A DNA stretch of 60,210 nucleotides from contig JBCCGI010000050.1 in NCBI GenBank assembly GCA_039029355.1, positions 1-60,210 of the forward strand. The letters are read 5' to 3'. Shown here in pieces: positions 43,147 through 51,477 of this stretch. The position numbers and the translations under genes were made by a program. This DNA is from JBCCGI01 sp039029355 (lineage in GTDB: Bacteria; Planctomycetota; UBA1135; GCA-002686595). How positions within the stretch are numbered: the first letter of the stretch is position 1; each line of letters starts with the position of its first letter. The notes beneath the pieces were generated by a model. It did no database searches. It was given only the letters and a program-made list of their open reading frames with translations, and had not been told where the DNA came from.

Positions 43147-43629
43147 CTAGGGGATGGAGATGACGTCGGACTCGACGACGATTGCCGATAGCTGTTCGCC
43201 AGCTGTGGCGCCGTAGACAAGCCTGCGGTCCGCTCCGATCCAGATGGGGTGAAGGAAGAGGTAGCTGCCTGAGTTGTCCCACGCGTTCCCGGCGGGGCGC
43301 GAGCTGTATGGAAGGAGCGAGACCTGGTTCATGAAGGCGCGGCCATCGCGGATGACCGTCGTCATGGCGTTAGCCAGCTCTCTTGCGCGGGCGCGCCGCG
43401 CCGTGTCTCCCGGGTCGTCGACCGCATGGGTGGAGATGAAGATCTTGCCTCTGCACCAGTCGGCGAACTCGGACATGACCAGCCCCGACTGAAGGGTGTT
43501 GCAGTCCTTGACGTCCGCCAGGTGCTCGCCCGCGTCGGGGATGCTGCGGTTGATGTCTGCGGCGACAGGCGGGGTGCCGAAACGGGGTGACGTAATCCCG
43601 GCTGCGAGGATGCGGAACTTGAAGCTCAT
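43147..43629 (-). CDS. Orphan protein following the kinase gene
   Basis: A 160-residue protein without signal peptide or transmembrane helix, predicted alpha/beta. Visible segments: FRILAAGITSPRFGTPPVAADINRSIPDAG at the N-terminus, then WCRGKIFISTHAVDDPGDTARRARARELANAMTTVIRDGRAF, and a beta-rich end (SYLFLHPIWIGADRRLVYGATAGEQ). I recognise no family. The ATG at 43629 is preceded, 12 bases upstream, by GAGAGAGG. It starts 14 bases after the kinase stop and ends 12 bases before the next gene, so co-expression with the kinase and the 429-residue orphan is likely. Confidence 0.7.
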   Translation of the reverse strand: MSFKFRILAAGITSPRFGTPPVAADINRSIPDAGEHLADVKDCNTLQSGLVMSEFADWCRGKIFISTHAVDDPGDTARRARARELANAMTTVIRDGRAFMNQVSLLPYSSRPAGNAWDNSGSYLFLHPIWIGADRRLVYGATAGEQLSAIVVESDVISIP

Positions 43630-43643
43630 CGAGCTGCCTCTCT

Positions 43644-46259
43644 CTAGGAATCAGGAGCATCCAGAGCGCAACGGAACCCCGTCTGGATGCGTCGATATTC
43701 GGGGCCGGCCCCGATCGGGCCGTGCGTGTCAAGGCCGAGCCGCTCCCGCTTGGAGGCCCAGTAGGAGCCGTACTTCAGGAGGGTGGAGGAGTAGGTCGTA
43801 AGGCGACCCTCAACGATCTCGACGAAGAAGCTCTCCGTGAGCTCGTCGACGTTGCCGTGGGCGTGGAAGAGCCCGTGGGGAGGCTGCCGGTAGGCCGGGT
43901 CGCGTACCGGGACGACGTTCGCGTAGTAGATCGCGTAGCCCTCGCGGTCCGAGGGGTTGGGGAAGTCGCTGGACGGCCGGCCGTCGAGGTTGGCTTGGCC
44001 GGGATAGGCTCCGGAGCCCGGTGCGGCGTCGGCTCCCGCGAAGGCCCACTCCAGCTCGGTGTGGGTGGGGAGCCGCTTGCCGCGCCACTCGGCGTAGTCG
44101 CGGGCGTCGAACCAGCTCACGTTCACGGCCGGCAGCGTGAGCCAGCGGGCGACGTCGTCGATCGGAAGGTCGCTCGGGTCGTTCGCGTATCCCGCGTCGC
44201 GCCACTGCCTGGGAGCCGTGCGACCGGTCGCTTCGAGGAACTCCAGGAAGTCGCCGTTCGAGACCTCGGCCTCGTCGAGGTAGAAGGGCGCGACGGGCGT
44301 GGCGTCGGCGACGAGCAGGCAGCCGATGGTCCGGTCCGGCCCGAGCTCGAGCGTGCCGCCCTCGATGCGCACCATGTCGCCGTATGCCAGCGGGCGTGGC
44401 GCCAGTTGAGCCGTCAGGTCGTAGGAGAGCCCGACCGCGAGGTGACGGGTGAGGCTCGTCGTTCCGAAGCCCGGCGCCGTGACCTCGATCCGCCCGTGTC
44501 CCGGGGGAACGGGATGCCCCACCAGCGGCAAGGTGCCGAGCACCTGGGGCTCGCCGGGTCGGTCGCCGAAGGGATCGATCGCGCGCCAGCGCACCTCCGC
44601 ACCCGGGCCTTCGTGCGCCGTGTCGGTCCCCGCAAGCACGGCGTTCACCGAGACGCGCGGGAAGATCCGCTCCGGATCGGCGGCGCGCTGGATCTCGTCA
44701 TCGTCGGCGAAGATGTGGCTCAGGCGTGCCAGGTGGAGGAGCGCCAGGTTGGTCTCCTGCGACCGTATGGGAGCCAGCAGGGGCTCCCCGCGGTAGCTCT
44801 CGAGCTCCTGACGGCCCAGCCCGATGCCGAGGAGCCGCTCGGCCTCGGCCAGCGTCTCGTCACGGAAGCTCGCGAGCCGCTCGAAGAACGGTTGTAGGTC
44901 GCCGGCGAGGCCGAGCTCGTCGATGGAGCCGTCCTCGAGCGCAACGAGCGCCAGGGCGCGCGCCGAAGCGAGCTCCTGGGTGGCCGCGGTCCAATCGTCG
45001 ACCTGCATGACGCGGCCTACGGCCGACCGGAGCTCGTCCCGCTGACGCCCCTTCTCGTGTGCCTGGGCGACGCCGAACGAGGCGAGCCCGGCGACGAGCA
45101 AGCCGGCCGCAACCCCCGCTTCGACCCGGCGCCGCTTCAGGAAGCGCGCTGCGCGACGCGACAACGGAGGCGGCTGCGCGTGGATCGACTCGTGACGCAG
45201 GAAGCGCCCCAGGTCCTCGCCGAGCTCGGCCGCCGTGGCGTAGCGGTCGCGCGGCTCCCGCGACATGCCCTTGCCGCAGATCACCGCGAGGTCCGTCGGG
45301 ATGCGCGAGCTGATCGAGCGCAGGGACGGGGCCTCCTGGCTCGCGATCCTGGAGAGCACCTCCGCAGCCGTCTGGCCGGTGTGCGGCACGCGCAGGCTCA
45401 GGGCTTCGTAGAGGACGACGCTGAGCGAGTAGACGTCCGTGCGGTGGTCGATGCGGATCTTGGCGAGCCCGGCCTGCTCCGGACTCATGTAGCTCGGCGT
45501 GCCGCGCACGTCGCCGGTGGCGGTGAGCGAGCCGAAGCGCTCGTCCCGGGCCAGGCCGAAGTCGGTCAGGTAGGCGTGACCCGCCTGGTCCAACAGGATG
45601 TTGGCGGGCTTCACGTCGCGGTGAACGACCCCGGCGCGGTGCGCTGCCTCCAGCGCCCCGGCCAGCTGCTGGATGAGGGAGCTCACCTCGCGGATGTACT
45701 CCGGGCTCTCGAACCGACTCAGCAGCACGGGCCCGGCGCCGGCACCCGACTGGTTCCGGAGCTCCTGGCTCAGATCGTGGCCCTCGACGAGGCGCATCGC
45801 GTACCACGCGCTTCCGTCGCCGATGCCGCTTGCCAGGATCGGGACGATGCTCGGATGGCTTAGGGCTGACGCGGCCTGGGACTCGCGCTCGAAGCGGGCG
45901 AGCGCGTCGCCGCGCTGCCGCACCTGGGGGAGGATCTTGATCGCGACGGTGCGATCGAGGCCCATCTGCCGGGCCCGGTAGACGACGCCCATTCCGCCGC
46001 GACCGAGCTCGTGCTCGAGCAGGAAGTCACCGAGCCGGCGCCCTTCGAGCCCGACGCCGAACAGATCGCCGGGCGCGTGGGGGGGAGGCGGCTCGACGAA
46101 GTCGGTGGGCGGTCTCTCCCTCAGCAGCTCCAGCGCTTCGGCCAGCAACTGGGGATCGTCGCCACACTCGCGCTCTAGATAGGGCCGCTGCTCTTCGGGA
46201 GCGAGCTGGGAGGCGTGGGCGAAGAGTCGTTGGAGCCGCTCCCAGCGCTCCGGAGTCAC
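43644..46259 (-). CDS. Hanks-type Ser/Thr kinase fused to a formylglycine-generating-enzyme-like domain
   Basis: An 871-residue transmembrane kinase. After ~75 N-terminal residues the kinase domain (~80-360) has the P-loop GRGGMGVVYRA (86-96), Lys108 in VAIK, the catalytic loop VVHRDVKPANILL (Asp215), DFG (233-235) and GTPSYMSPEQAG. All catalytic residues are present. One membrane helix lies at ~381-400. The extracytoplasmic part (~400-620) is helical/beta of unknown type. Residues ~628-866 are a SUMF1/FGE-like domain: MVRIEGGTLELGPD, FYLDEAEVSNGDFLEFLEATG, WFDARDYAEWRGKRLPTHTELEWA, and HGNVDELTES near the end. Such domains often bind rather than catalyse in kinases. The GTG start overlaps the sigma factor stop (GTGA). 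Confidence 0.94.
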   Translation of the reverse strand: MTPERWERLQRLFAHASQLAPEEQRPYLERECGDDPQLLAEALELLRERPPTDFVEPPPPHAPGDLFGVGLEGRRLGDFLLEHELGRGGMGVVYRARQMGLDRTVAIKILPQVRQRGDALARFERESQAASALSHPSIVPILASGIGDGSAWYAMRLVEGHDLSQELRNQSGAGAGPVLLSRFESPEYIREVSSLIQQLAGALEAAHRAGVVHRDVKPANILLDQAGHAYLTDFGLARDERFGSLTATGDVRGTPSYMSPEQAGLAKIRIDHRTDVYSLSVVLYEALSLRVPHTGQTAAEVLSRIASQEAPSLRSISSRIPTDLAVICGKGMSREPRDRYATAAELGEDLGRFLRHESIHAQPPPLSRRAARFLKRRRVEAGVAAGLLVAGLASFGVAQAHEKGRQRDELRSAVGRVMQVDDWTAATQELASARALALVALEDGSIDELGLAGDLQPFFERLASFRDETLAEAERLLGIGLGRQELESYRGEPLLAPIRSQETNLALLHLARLSHIFADDDEIQRAADPERIFPRVSVNAVLAGTDTAHEGPGAEVRWRAIDPFGDRPGEPQVLGTLPLVGHPVPPGHGRIEVTAPGFGTTSLTRHLAVGLSYDLTAQLAPRPLAYGDMVRIEGGTLELGPDRTIGCLLVADATPVAPFYLDEAEVSNGDFLEFLEATGRTAPRQWRDAGYANDPSDLPIDDVARWLTLPAVNVSWFDARDYAEWRGKRLPTHTELEWAFAGADAAPGSGAYPGQANLDGRPSSDFPNPSDREGYAIYYANVVPVRDPAYRQPPHGLFHAHGNVDELTESFFVEIVEGRLTTYSSTLLKYGSYWASKRERLGLDTHGPIGAGPEYRRIQTGFRCALDAPDS

Positions 46260-46834
46260 CGGACCTCCCGGTACAGCCAGGCGCGGGTCATCTTCCAGCG
46301 CCGGGTGAAGGTGCGTAGCGAGACGCCGATCAGCTCCGCGGTTTCCTTGACACTCGAGCCACCGAAGAAGCGGAGCTCGACGGCGGTGGCCATGACGGGG
46401 TCCACCTGCTCGAGCTTGAGAAGCGCCTCCTGCAGCCCGATCAGGCTGATCGAGCGGTCCTCATACGCGACGAAGGCCTCGTCCAGCGGCGTCTGTGTCG
46501 TACCGCCTCCGCGCTTCTCGGAGGTGCGCCGCCTGGCGTGATCCACCAGGATGTGGCGCATGGCCCGGGACGCCGAGCGGAGGAAGTGCGCACGGTCGTT
46601 CCACTGCCCGGGCTCGCCCTCGAACAGGCGCAGGTACAGCTCGTTGACAAGCGCGGTGGGCTGCAGCGTGTGCTTCCCCGGCTGGTCTTGCATCAATGCC
46701 GCAGCCCTGCGGTGGAGCTCGGTATAGACGAAGTCGAAGAGCGCCTCGGGCGCGCCTTCTTCTTTCGCGGCAACTCGACCCAGGAGCGTTGTGATCTGCT
46801 CCCTGGGGCCGATCTCTGACGGATCTTCGCCCAT
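46256..46834 (-). CDS. ECF RNA polymerase sigma factor, kinase-coupled type
   Basis: A 192-residue sigma factor of the TIGR02999 kind that is common in planctomycetes and acidobacteria: an N-terminal LLGRVAAKEEGAPEALFDFVYTELHRRAA, the hallmark HTLQPTALVNELYLRL, and region 2 WNDRAHFLRSASRAMRHILVDHARRR. Region 4 follows (VMATAVELRFFGGSSVKETAELIGVSLRTFTRRWKMTRAWL). These sigma factors lack a classical anti-sigma gene and are typically next to a Ser/Thr kinase, which may control them by phosphorylation. I chose the ATG at 46834 because the conserved N-terminal helix starts just after it; the in-frame sequence upstream is arginine-rich and unrelated. Its stop overlaps the kinase start, and four genes appear to form one operon. 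Confidence 0.94.
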   Translation of the reverse strand: MGEDPSEIGPREQITTLLGRVAAKEEGAPEALFDFVYTELHRRAAALMQDQPGKHTLQPTALVNELYLRLFEGEPGQWNDRAHFLRSASRAMRHILVDHARRRTSEKRGGGTTQTPLDEAFVAYEDRSISLIGLQEALLKLEQVDPVMATAVELRFFGGSSVKETAELIGVSLRTFTRRWKMTRAWLYREVR

Positions 46835-47180
46835 CTCTCCGCGACGGAGTAGATCAGCGCAAGTCCAATCCGGCAAGGTGCCTAGCGTCCATGGCTGCGG
46901 TGGATAGCAGGTCGGAGTCTCCATTTGCGGCAAGGAACGCAAGCGGGGACGGCGAAGCGCCAGAAAGCAGCCGAGTTTTTTGGCCGGGGTTACCCGAGGG
47001 GACTCCCGACATCGGGTTGGGGCACGAGTGCCCCCCCTGCGAGTGGGCTGGTCCGCCGACGGGTCGGCGCGCTTGCCACCAGCCTCACGTCGATCTAGGT
47101 GAGCCAGCGGAGCTCCGGGTGGAGCACAGGCGGCGGTGATCCGCTCCACCCCGACCGGTCGTTGGTCGCCCTCTCGGCTG
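46835..47180 (-). promoter_or_regulatory. Intergenic region upstream of the sigma/kinase operon, with two inverted repeats (346 bp)
   Basis: No gene is convincing here. The region must hold the promoter of the sigma/kinase operon and the end of the LruC transcript. Two neighbouring inverted repeats stand out: CCCGA-CA-TCGGG (47005-47016) and GGGGCAC-GA-GTGCCCC (47019-47034). On the operon's strand the second one comes first, about 185 bases before the sigma start codon. A TTTTTT run lies at 46975-46980 on the plus strand. They could be operators or terminator-like structures. Confidence 0.45.
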
Positions 47181-49328
47181 CTACGGCTTGGGCAGCTCGA
47201 CGGTCCACAGCTTGATCGGGATGTAGTCGAGCAGCGGTTCGCTCAACAGCCCCGCAAGCGGGCTGGGTGACAGGTACCAGTCCGTGCTGCTCGCACCGGA
47301 AGTGGCCACCCAGGCGTCGAACGAGCCGTATGCATCCCAGATCCGGATCTTCTCGACCGGGAACTGCCAATCGGTGGGGACCTCGAGCATCCACGGATAA
47401 CCGTTGTCGTCGAGGAACGAGGACGCTCCGGTCTCGGTGGGCAGGTGGCTCGGGCGGTCTTCGAAGCCCGAGTAGCCCGGGAAGTGGATATCCCAGAGCT
47501 CCTCTCCGTGCTTGACCAGCATGTAGAGGTCATAGGGCGCCGTTCCGAGCGACGCGGCGGGCACGGGGGTGTCGAAGCGGTAGAGCACCCGACTCGATCC
47601 GCAGGGCCGGTCGATCACGCCGAACTGCGTGTTCGTGAAGGTCATGCCGGGGAGCGGCGGAAGGGCCTCGTAGGTCGAGGGGAAGACGTCGTCCACGCGT
47701 CCCCCGGAGGCGATGACGCCCGCCAGGGACCGAGCGTCCTCGAGCTGCACCGTGCCTTCGTCGTTCGAGAGGATCCGCTCGATCTCGACCAGCCCGGTTA
47801 GGTCGCTCGGAAGGCCCGGAAGGCGGAGTCCGATCGCGTGGTCGAAGCCAGCGCCGCGGCCGACGAGGCTGAACGTGAGCTGGAGCTCCGTCACGGCGCC
47901 CGCCGCGTTCGTCACCTGATCGACGTGGTAGGCGAGCACCGAGTCGTTGAAGTCCGCGTCACCGACGATCGGATAGAGATCCTCGATCCCCACGACGTTC
48001 TCGCCGTGTGCGGGCAGCCGCGTCGTGAACGCACGGTCGCCGTCGTTCGGGAAGTGGTCAGCTACGCCTGAGATGCCGTCGAGGTCGGGGTCCCCCTCCT
48101 CGTAGACGAAGGCGGCGGTATTCGCGAGCGCGCTGATCGGGCTGGCGGTGACGATGAAGACGAGGTCGTTGAAGTCGTCGTCGGAGCCACCCGTTCGCCG
48201 CAGGTCCTCGAAGCCGGACACGAGATGGGGCTGTGCGCCGAGGAAGCCCGGCTGGGCGGGAAGCCAGAGCATGGCGAGGTGCCGCGCCAGGTCGACGGCT
48301 CCCTCGGCGTACTCGGGGTTTAGCTTGGTGATCGACGTGTAGCATCCACGCCCGAAGGTCGCGTTCGTCTCCGGGTCGTTGGACGGGATGGCGACCGCCG
48401 CCGGGTCCCAGGACTGGATGAGAGGCTCGCTCGAGTACCCGTCAGCGACGAGGAAGAACCCGACCTTCTCGCCCGGGTAGAAGATGCGGGGGGCGCCTTC
48501 GAGCGACTTGAGGTCGTAGGTGTCGCCGATCGCGGCCGAGCCGACCGAGGGGAAGGACGCGTCGGGGATGAGCAGGTCCGAGCTCAGAATGCTGACCGAG
48601 CCGTCGTCCTCGTCGCGATAGGTGAACCACCCGAGCGAGTTGCGGTAGCCGGCTCCCTCCCAGACGAAGACGATCTGCACCGTCGCGGGCTCCGAGAAGA
48701 CCAGGTTCGGGGTGTAGCTCTCCGAGACGAAGGCCGCGCCGGCGCTCGACTGCTCGGGAAGCACGTCGCCGATCGTCTCGATCACGCTCGACGGCACCGG
48801 CGTGAACAGGTCCCCGTCTTCGCCCACTTCTGCGAGGAGCGCCGGAGGCGGCGACGTGCGGTCGGTCGTGAGCGTGATCGTCGTACCGTTGAGGTCGTCG
48901 ATCGGAACCGTGATTCGCGAGGATGGCGCGAATGGTCCCCAGAGCTCCAGCCACTCCGGATGGGTGTAGTCGCCTGCGGCCTCGGGCAGCTGAACGACGA
49001 GGTCGACGCTCGCGAGTGAGGAGGCGAGCTTGGCGACGACCTCGCAGTCGCCGGACGCAAGCGTCGCCCCGGTGAAGAAGGTCTCGCCGGTCGGCGGGGC
49101 GTCGCCCGGTACCGGTGCACCGAGCGGCTCGCACACACGCACCTGGACGCCTTGGACGGGCTCGCCGTCCAGCGTGACGTGGATCACGGCCTCGACGTCG
49201 GTGGAGGTCTCGAAGTGGAAGTCGGCGCCGCCGATCGCTCCTGTGTCGCCGGAGCCGCCGGTGCCACAGGAAGGCGCGAGTCCGAGGGAGAGAGCAAACG
49301 TGGCTACGGTCCAAAGGTGAGGTTTCAT
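47181..49328 (-). CDS. LruC-domain lipoprotein with DUF4114-like region
   Basis: A 715-residue secreted protein. The lipoprotein signal ends LAPSC (Cys21). Residues ~25-330 are beta-rich, with an early carboxypeptidase-regulatory-like stretch (TLDGEPVQGVQVRVCEPLG). Around 370-400 is a DUF4114-type motif FEDLRRTGGSDDDFNDLVFIV. From ~420 the LruC signature appears: DHFPNDGDRAFTTRLPA, FEDLYP replaced by GIEDLYPIVGDADFNDSVLAYHV, then TNAAGAVTELQLTFSLVGRGAGFDHAIGLRLPGL. LruC proteins are lipid-anchored or secreted and linked to the cell surface; Asp-rich loops suggest calcium. It starts 27 bases after the glycosyltransferase operon's last stop, so it may be read with the exopolysaccharide genes. 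Confidence 0.9.
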   Translation of the reverse strand: MKPHLWTVATFALSLGLAPSCGTGGSGDTGAIGGADFHFETSTDVEAVIHVTLDGEPVQGVQVRVCEPLGAPVPGDAPPTGETFFTGATLASGDCEVVAKLASSLASVDLVVQLPEAAGDYTHPEWLELWGPFAPSSRITVPIDDLNGTTITLTTDRTSPPPALLAEVGEDGDLFTPVPSSVIETIGDVLPEQSSAGAAFVSESYTPNLVFSEPATVQIVFVWEGAGYRNSLGWFTYRDEDDGSVSILSSDLLIPDASFPSVGSAAIGDTYDLKSLEGAPRIFYPGEKVGFFLVADGYSSEPLIQSWDPAAVAIPSNDPETNATFGRGCYTSITKLNPEYAEGAVDLARHLAMLWLPAQPGFLGAQPHLVSGFEDLRRTGGSDDDFNDLVFIVTASPISALANTAAFVYEEGDPDLDGISGVADHFPNDGDRAFTTRLPAHGENVVGIEDLYPIVGDADFNDSVLAYHVDQVTNAAGAVTELQLTFSLVGRGAGFDHAIGLRLPGLPSDLTGLVEIERILSNDEGTVQLEDARSLAGVIASGGRVDDVFPSTYEALPPLPGMTFTNTQFGVIDRPCGSSRVLYRFDTPVPAASLGTAPYDLYMLVKHGEELWDIHFPGYSGFEDRPSHLPTETGASSFLDDNGYPWMLEVPTDWQFPVEKIRIWDAYGSFDAWVATSGASSTDWYLSPSPLAGLLSEPLLDYIPIKLWTVELPKP

Positions 49329-49355
49329 GGGGTTCGTCGGTTGGGTTGCGTAGCG

Positions 49356-50168
49356 CTAGAGCGTTCCGCGGGAGGTACTCAGGTGAGCGCGGGCGCCAAG
49401 AAGACGGCGCCGCATGAGCGAGGTGGTAAGGCGAAGCAGGTACGCGAAGTTGCGCGCGTAGCGCTTCCCGAGGCGTCGCGGCTCGCAGGCCAAGCGATGG
49501 GTCCACTCGAGACCGAGTCGCTGAACCCATCGGGGGGCGCGCGTGGACCGGCCCGCGAGAAAGTCGAGGCTCGCCCCGACTCCGATCCCGAGGCTGGCGC
49601 CCGTCGCCGGGCCGTACCGCAGCAGGAACAGCTCCTGCTTCGGGCAACCGAGGGCGACCAGGAGGAGGCCGGCGCCGCTCAGCTCGATGCGTTTAGCCAG
49701 ACGCCGCATCCCAGTCGCGTCGTCGACGTCGACCCGGCCGCTGAAGACGCCGGCAACTTCGAGGCCGGGGTGCTCGGCGAGGAACCGTTGGCGGACGATC
49801 CGCAGGACGTCGTCGGTCGCGCCGAGGAGGTAGACCGACGTGCCGGTCCGCGCGGCGTGGGCGATCAACGGCAAGACGAGGTCCGAGCCCGCGACGCGCT
49901 CCTCGACCGGTGTGCCGGCGAGGCGCGACAGCCAGACCAACGGCTGGCCGTCCGCGGTGACCATGTCAGCCGTCTCCAGGGCGAGGTGGAGCTCGCGGTG
50001 ACGCTTCGCCTGCGTCAGGAAGTCCGCGTTGGCGGTCGCAACGCGACGAAAGCGGTCCTCGCTCATCCAACGGCGGAGCCGGGTCAAGCAGCCGTCGAAG
50101 CCGAGGCGGGTGATGCGGATCCCGTCGAGCTCCGATTCCGGAGCGGCGGCGCTGAGGGGGGGGATCAT
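49356..50168 (-). CDS. WecB/TagA/CpsF-family (GT26) glycosyltransferase
   Basis: A 270-residue transferase with the family motifs ATANADFLTQAKR, TADGQPLVWLSR, GSDLVLPLIAHAARTGTSVYLLGA and ALGCPKQELFLLRYG. The fold is a single Rossmann-like unit, and members add N-acetylmannosamine(uronate) or a related sugar to an undecaprenyl-linked acceptor. An extra basic C-terminus (CEPRRLGKRYARNFAYLLRL) probably binds the membrane. The ATG lies four bases after the stop of the preceding glycosyltransferase gene, as the last transferase of a seven-gene operon. The sugar is not predictable. Confidence 0.94.
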   Translation of the reverse strand: MIPPLSAAAPESELDGIRITRLGFDGCLTRLRRWMSEDRFRRVATANADFLTQAKRHRELHLALETADMVTADGQPLVWLSRLAGTPVEERVAGSDLVLPLIAHAARTGTSVYLLGATDDVLRIVRQRFLAEHPGLEVAGVFSGRVDVDDATGMRRLAKRIELSGAGLLLVALGCPKQELFLLRYGPATGASLGIGVGASLDFLAGRSTRAPRWVQRLGLEWTHRLACEPRRLGKRYARNFAYLLRLTTSLMRRRLLGARAHLSTSRGTL

Positions 50169-50172
50169 CGGG

Positions 50173-51477
50173 TTATCCGTGGGAAAGGGCGTGGAAGGGC
50201 GGCATCGTCCAGGCCGCGTTTTTCGCCCGACTGCGCAGGATCAGCTCGTCGTAGAGGCGGATCGCGCGGTCGGCCTTGGCCTCCCACGTGTAGTTCTGTT
50301 CGACGTGAGCGCGGGCGGCCCGCCCCATGCGCTCCCTTCGCTCCTCGTTGGTCGCGAGATGGGCCAGGGCGCGGACGAGGTTGTCCGTAAGCGCCGCCTC
50401 GCCGTTGCAGGGCAGGCGGATGCCCGCTGTGTTCGGCACGGTCTCGGAGGGCCCTCCATGGTCCGCGACAATCACCGGCTTGCCCGCGGCCATCGCTTCG
50501 AGCACGACGGAGCCGCCCGACTCGCGGATGGACGGAAGGACGAAGACGTCGCAGGCGCGCATGCGACCCGGGACCTCCTCGTGCGCGACCTGGCCGAGGA
50601 AGCGGACCCGGGACCGCAGGTACCGACCGCGAACCCGCTCCTCGAGCGCCCGGCGGTACGAGCCGTCGCCGACCACGTCGAGGCGTGCTCCGAGCTCCGC
50701 CGGCAGTCTCTGGATCGCCTCGATCGCGTACTGCACGCCCTTGTACGGGAGCAGGCGACCGAGGTAGAGCAGGCGCAGCCCACTACCGCGGCGCGCGAAA
50801 TGCGGCCTGTACCGATCGATCTCGACCGCGTTCTCGCAGAGCACCTCGGCCCGCGCCCGGTCGCGCCTCGGCAGGGTGGCGCGCGTGGTCTCGTTGGCGA
50901 CCAGGAGTGAGGACGCGCCCGCAAGCGTCCTTCCGAGCGGGTCCAGGAGGCGTGCAAGCGGGCGGAGGGCGAGGACGCGCTGCCGTTCCTTCCTCGCAAC
51001 GCTCTCGAAGCCCGCCGGCGCGCCCATGCCGCCGTTCATCGGCCCGATCACGAACGGGACCCCCAGCCGTCCGAGCCCTGAGGGGTAGCGAGGCGAGATG
51101 GGGGACACGCGGTGGATCACGTCCACCTCGCCCTGCGCCACGAGCTCCTTCGCGAACCGGACGGCGGCGCGATCGAACGCGCGTTGTCCCAGCGCCTCGA
51201 GCAGCAGGCGGTTCACCGATCCGCGACAGGCAAACAGGAGGTCGTTGAGGCGGTTGATGCGCCGGGCCAGCGACTCGGTGTCGACGTAGCGCACGCGCCC
51301 GCGCAGCGTGCCGGCGGCTTCGATCGCGTCGCGATTGCGCACGTGCGTGACGAGGGTGAGCTCGACTCGCCGATCGAGCTGCTCGGCCCAACGCCAGCCG
51401 ATGAGGGACTCGGACGTCAGCGTCGGGTTCGCGTGGTGGGCGACCAGCAGGACGCGGGGGGCGGAGCTCGCGCTCAT
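50173..51477 (-). CDS. GT4-family glycosyltransferase
   Basis: A 434-residue GT-B enzyme: an N-terminal acceptor-binding half (VLLVAHHANPTLTSESLIGWRWAEQL... to ~205) and the donor half with LLYLGRLLPYKGVQYAIEAIQRL, FLGQVAHEEVPGRMRACDVFVLPS and the Glu-X7-Glu-type motif ESGGSVVLEAMAAGKPVIVADHGG. Such retaining transferases use UDP- or GDP-sugars on the lipid-linked acceptor at the cytosolic face of the membrane. The ATG overlaps the preceding stop by four bases. It is part of the exopolysaccharide operon. Confidence 0.93.
   Translation of the reverse strand: MSASSAPRVLLVAHHANPTLTSESLIGWRWAEQLDRRVELTLVTHVRNRDAIEAAGTLRGRVRYVDTESLARRINRLNDLLFACRGSVNRLLLEALGQRAFDRAAVRFAKELVAQGEVDVIHRVSPISPRYPSGLGRLGVPFVIGPMNGGMGAPAGFESVARKERQRVLALRPLARLLDPLGRTLAGASSLLVANETTRATLPRRDRARAEVLCENAVEIDRYRPHFARRGSGLRLLYLGRLLPYKGVQYAIEAIQRLPAELGARLDVVGDGSYRRALEERVRGRYLRSRVRFLGQVAHEEVPGRMRACDVFVLPSIRESGGSVVLEAMAAGKPVIVADHGGPSETVPNTAGIRLPCNGEAALTDNLVRALAHLATNEERRERMGRAARAHVEQNYTWEAKADRAIRLYDELILRSRAKNAAWTMPPFHALSHG

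Noticed and set aside
44000..46259. Kinase SUMF1-like domain as an active formylglycine-generating enzyme
   Set aside because: I could not see the catalytic cysteine pair of true FGE enzymes in the visible motifs; in kinase fusions such domains are usually binding modules, so only the fold is claimed.
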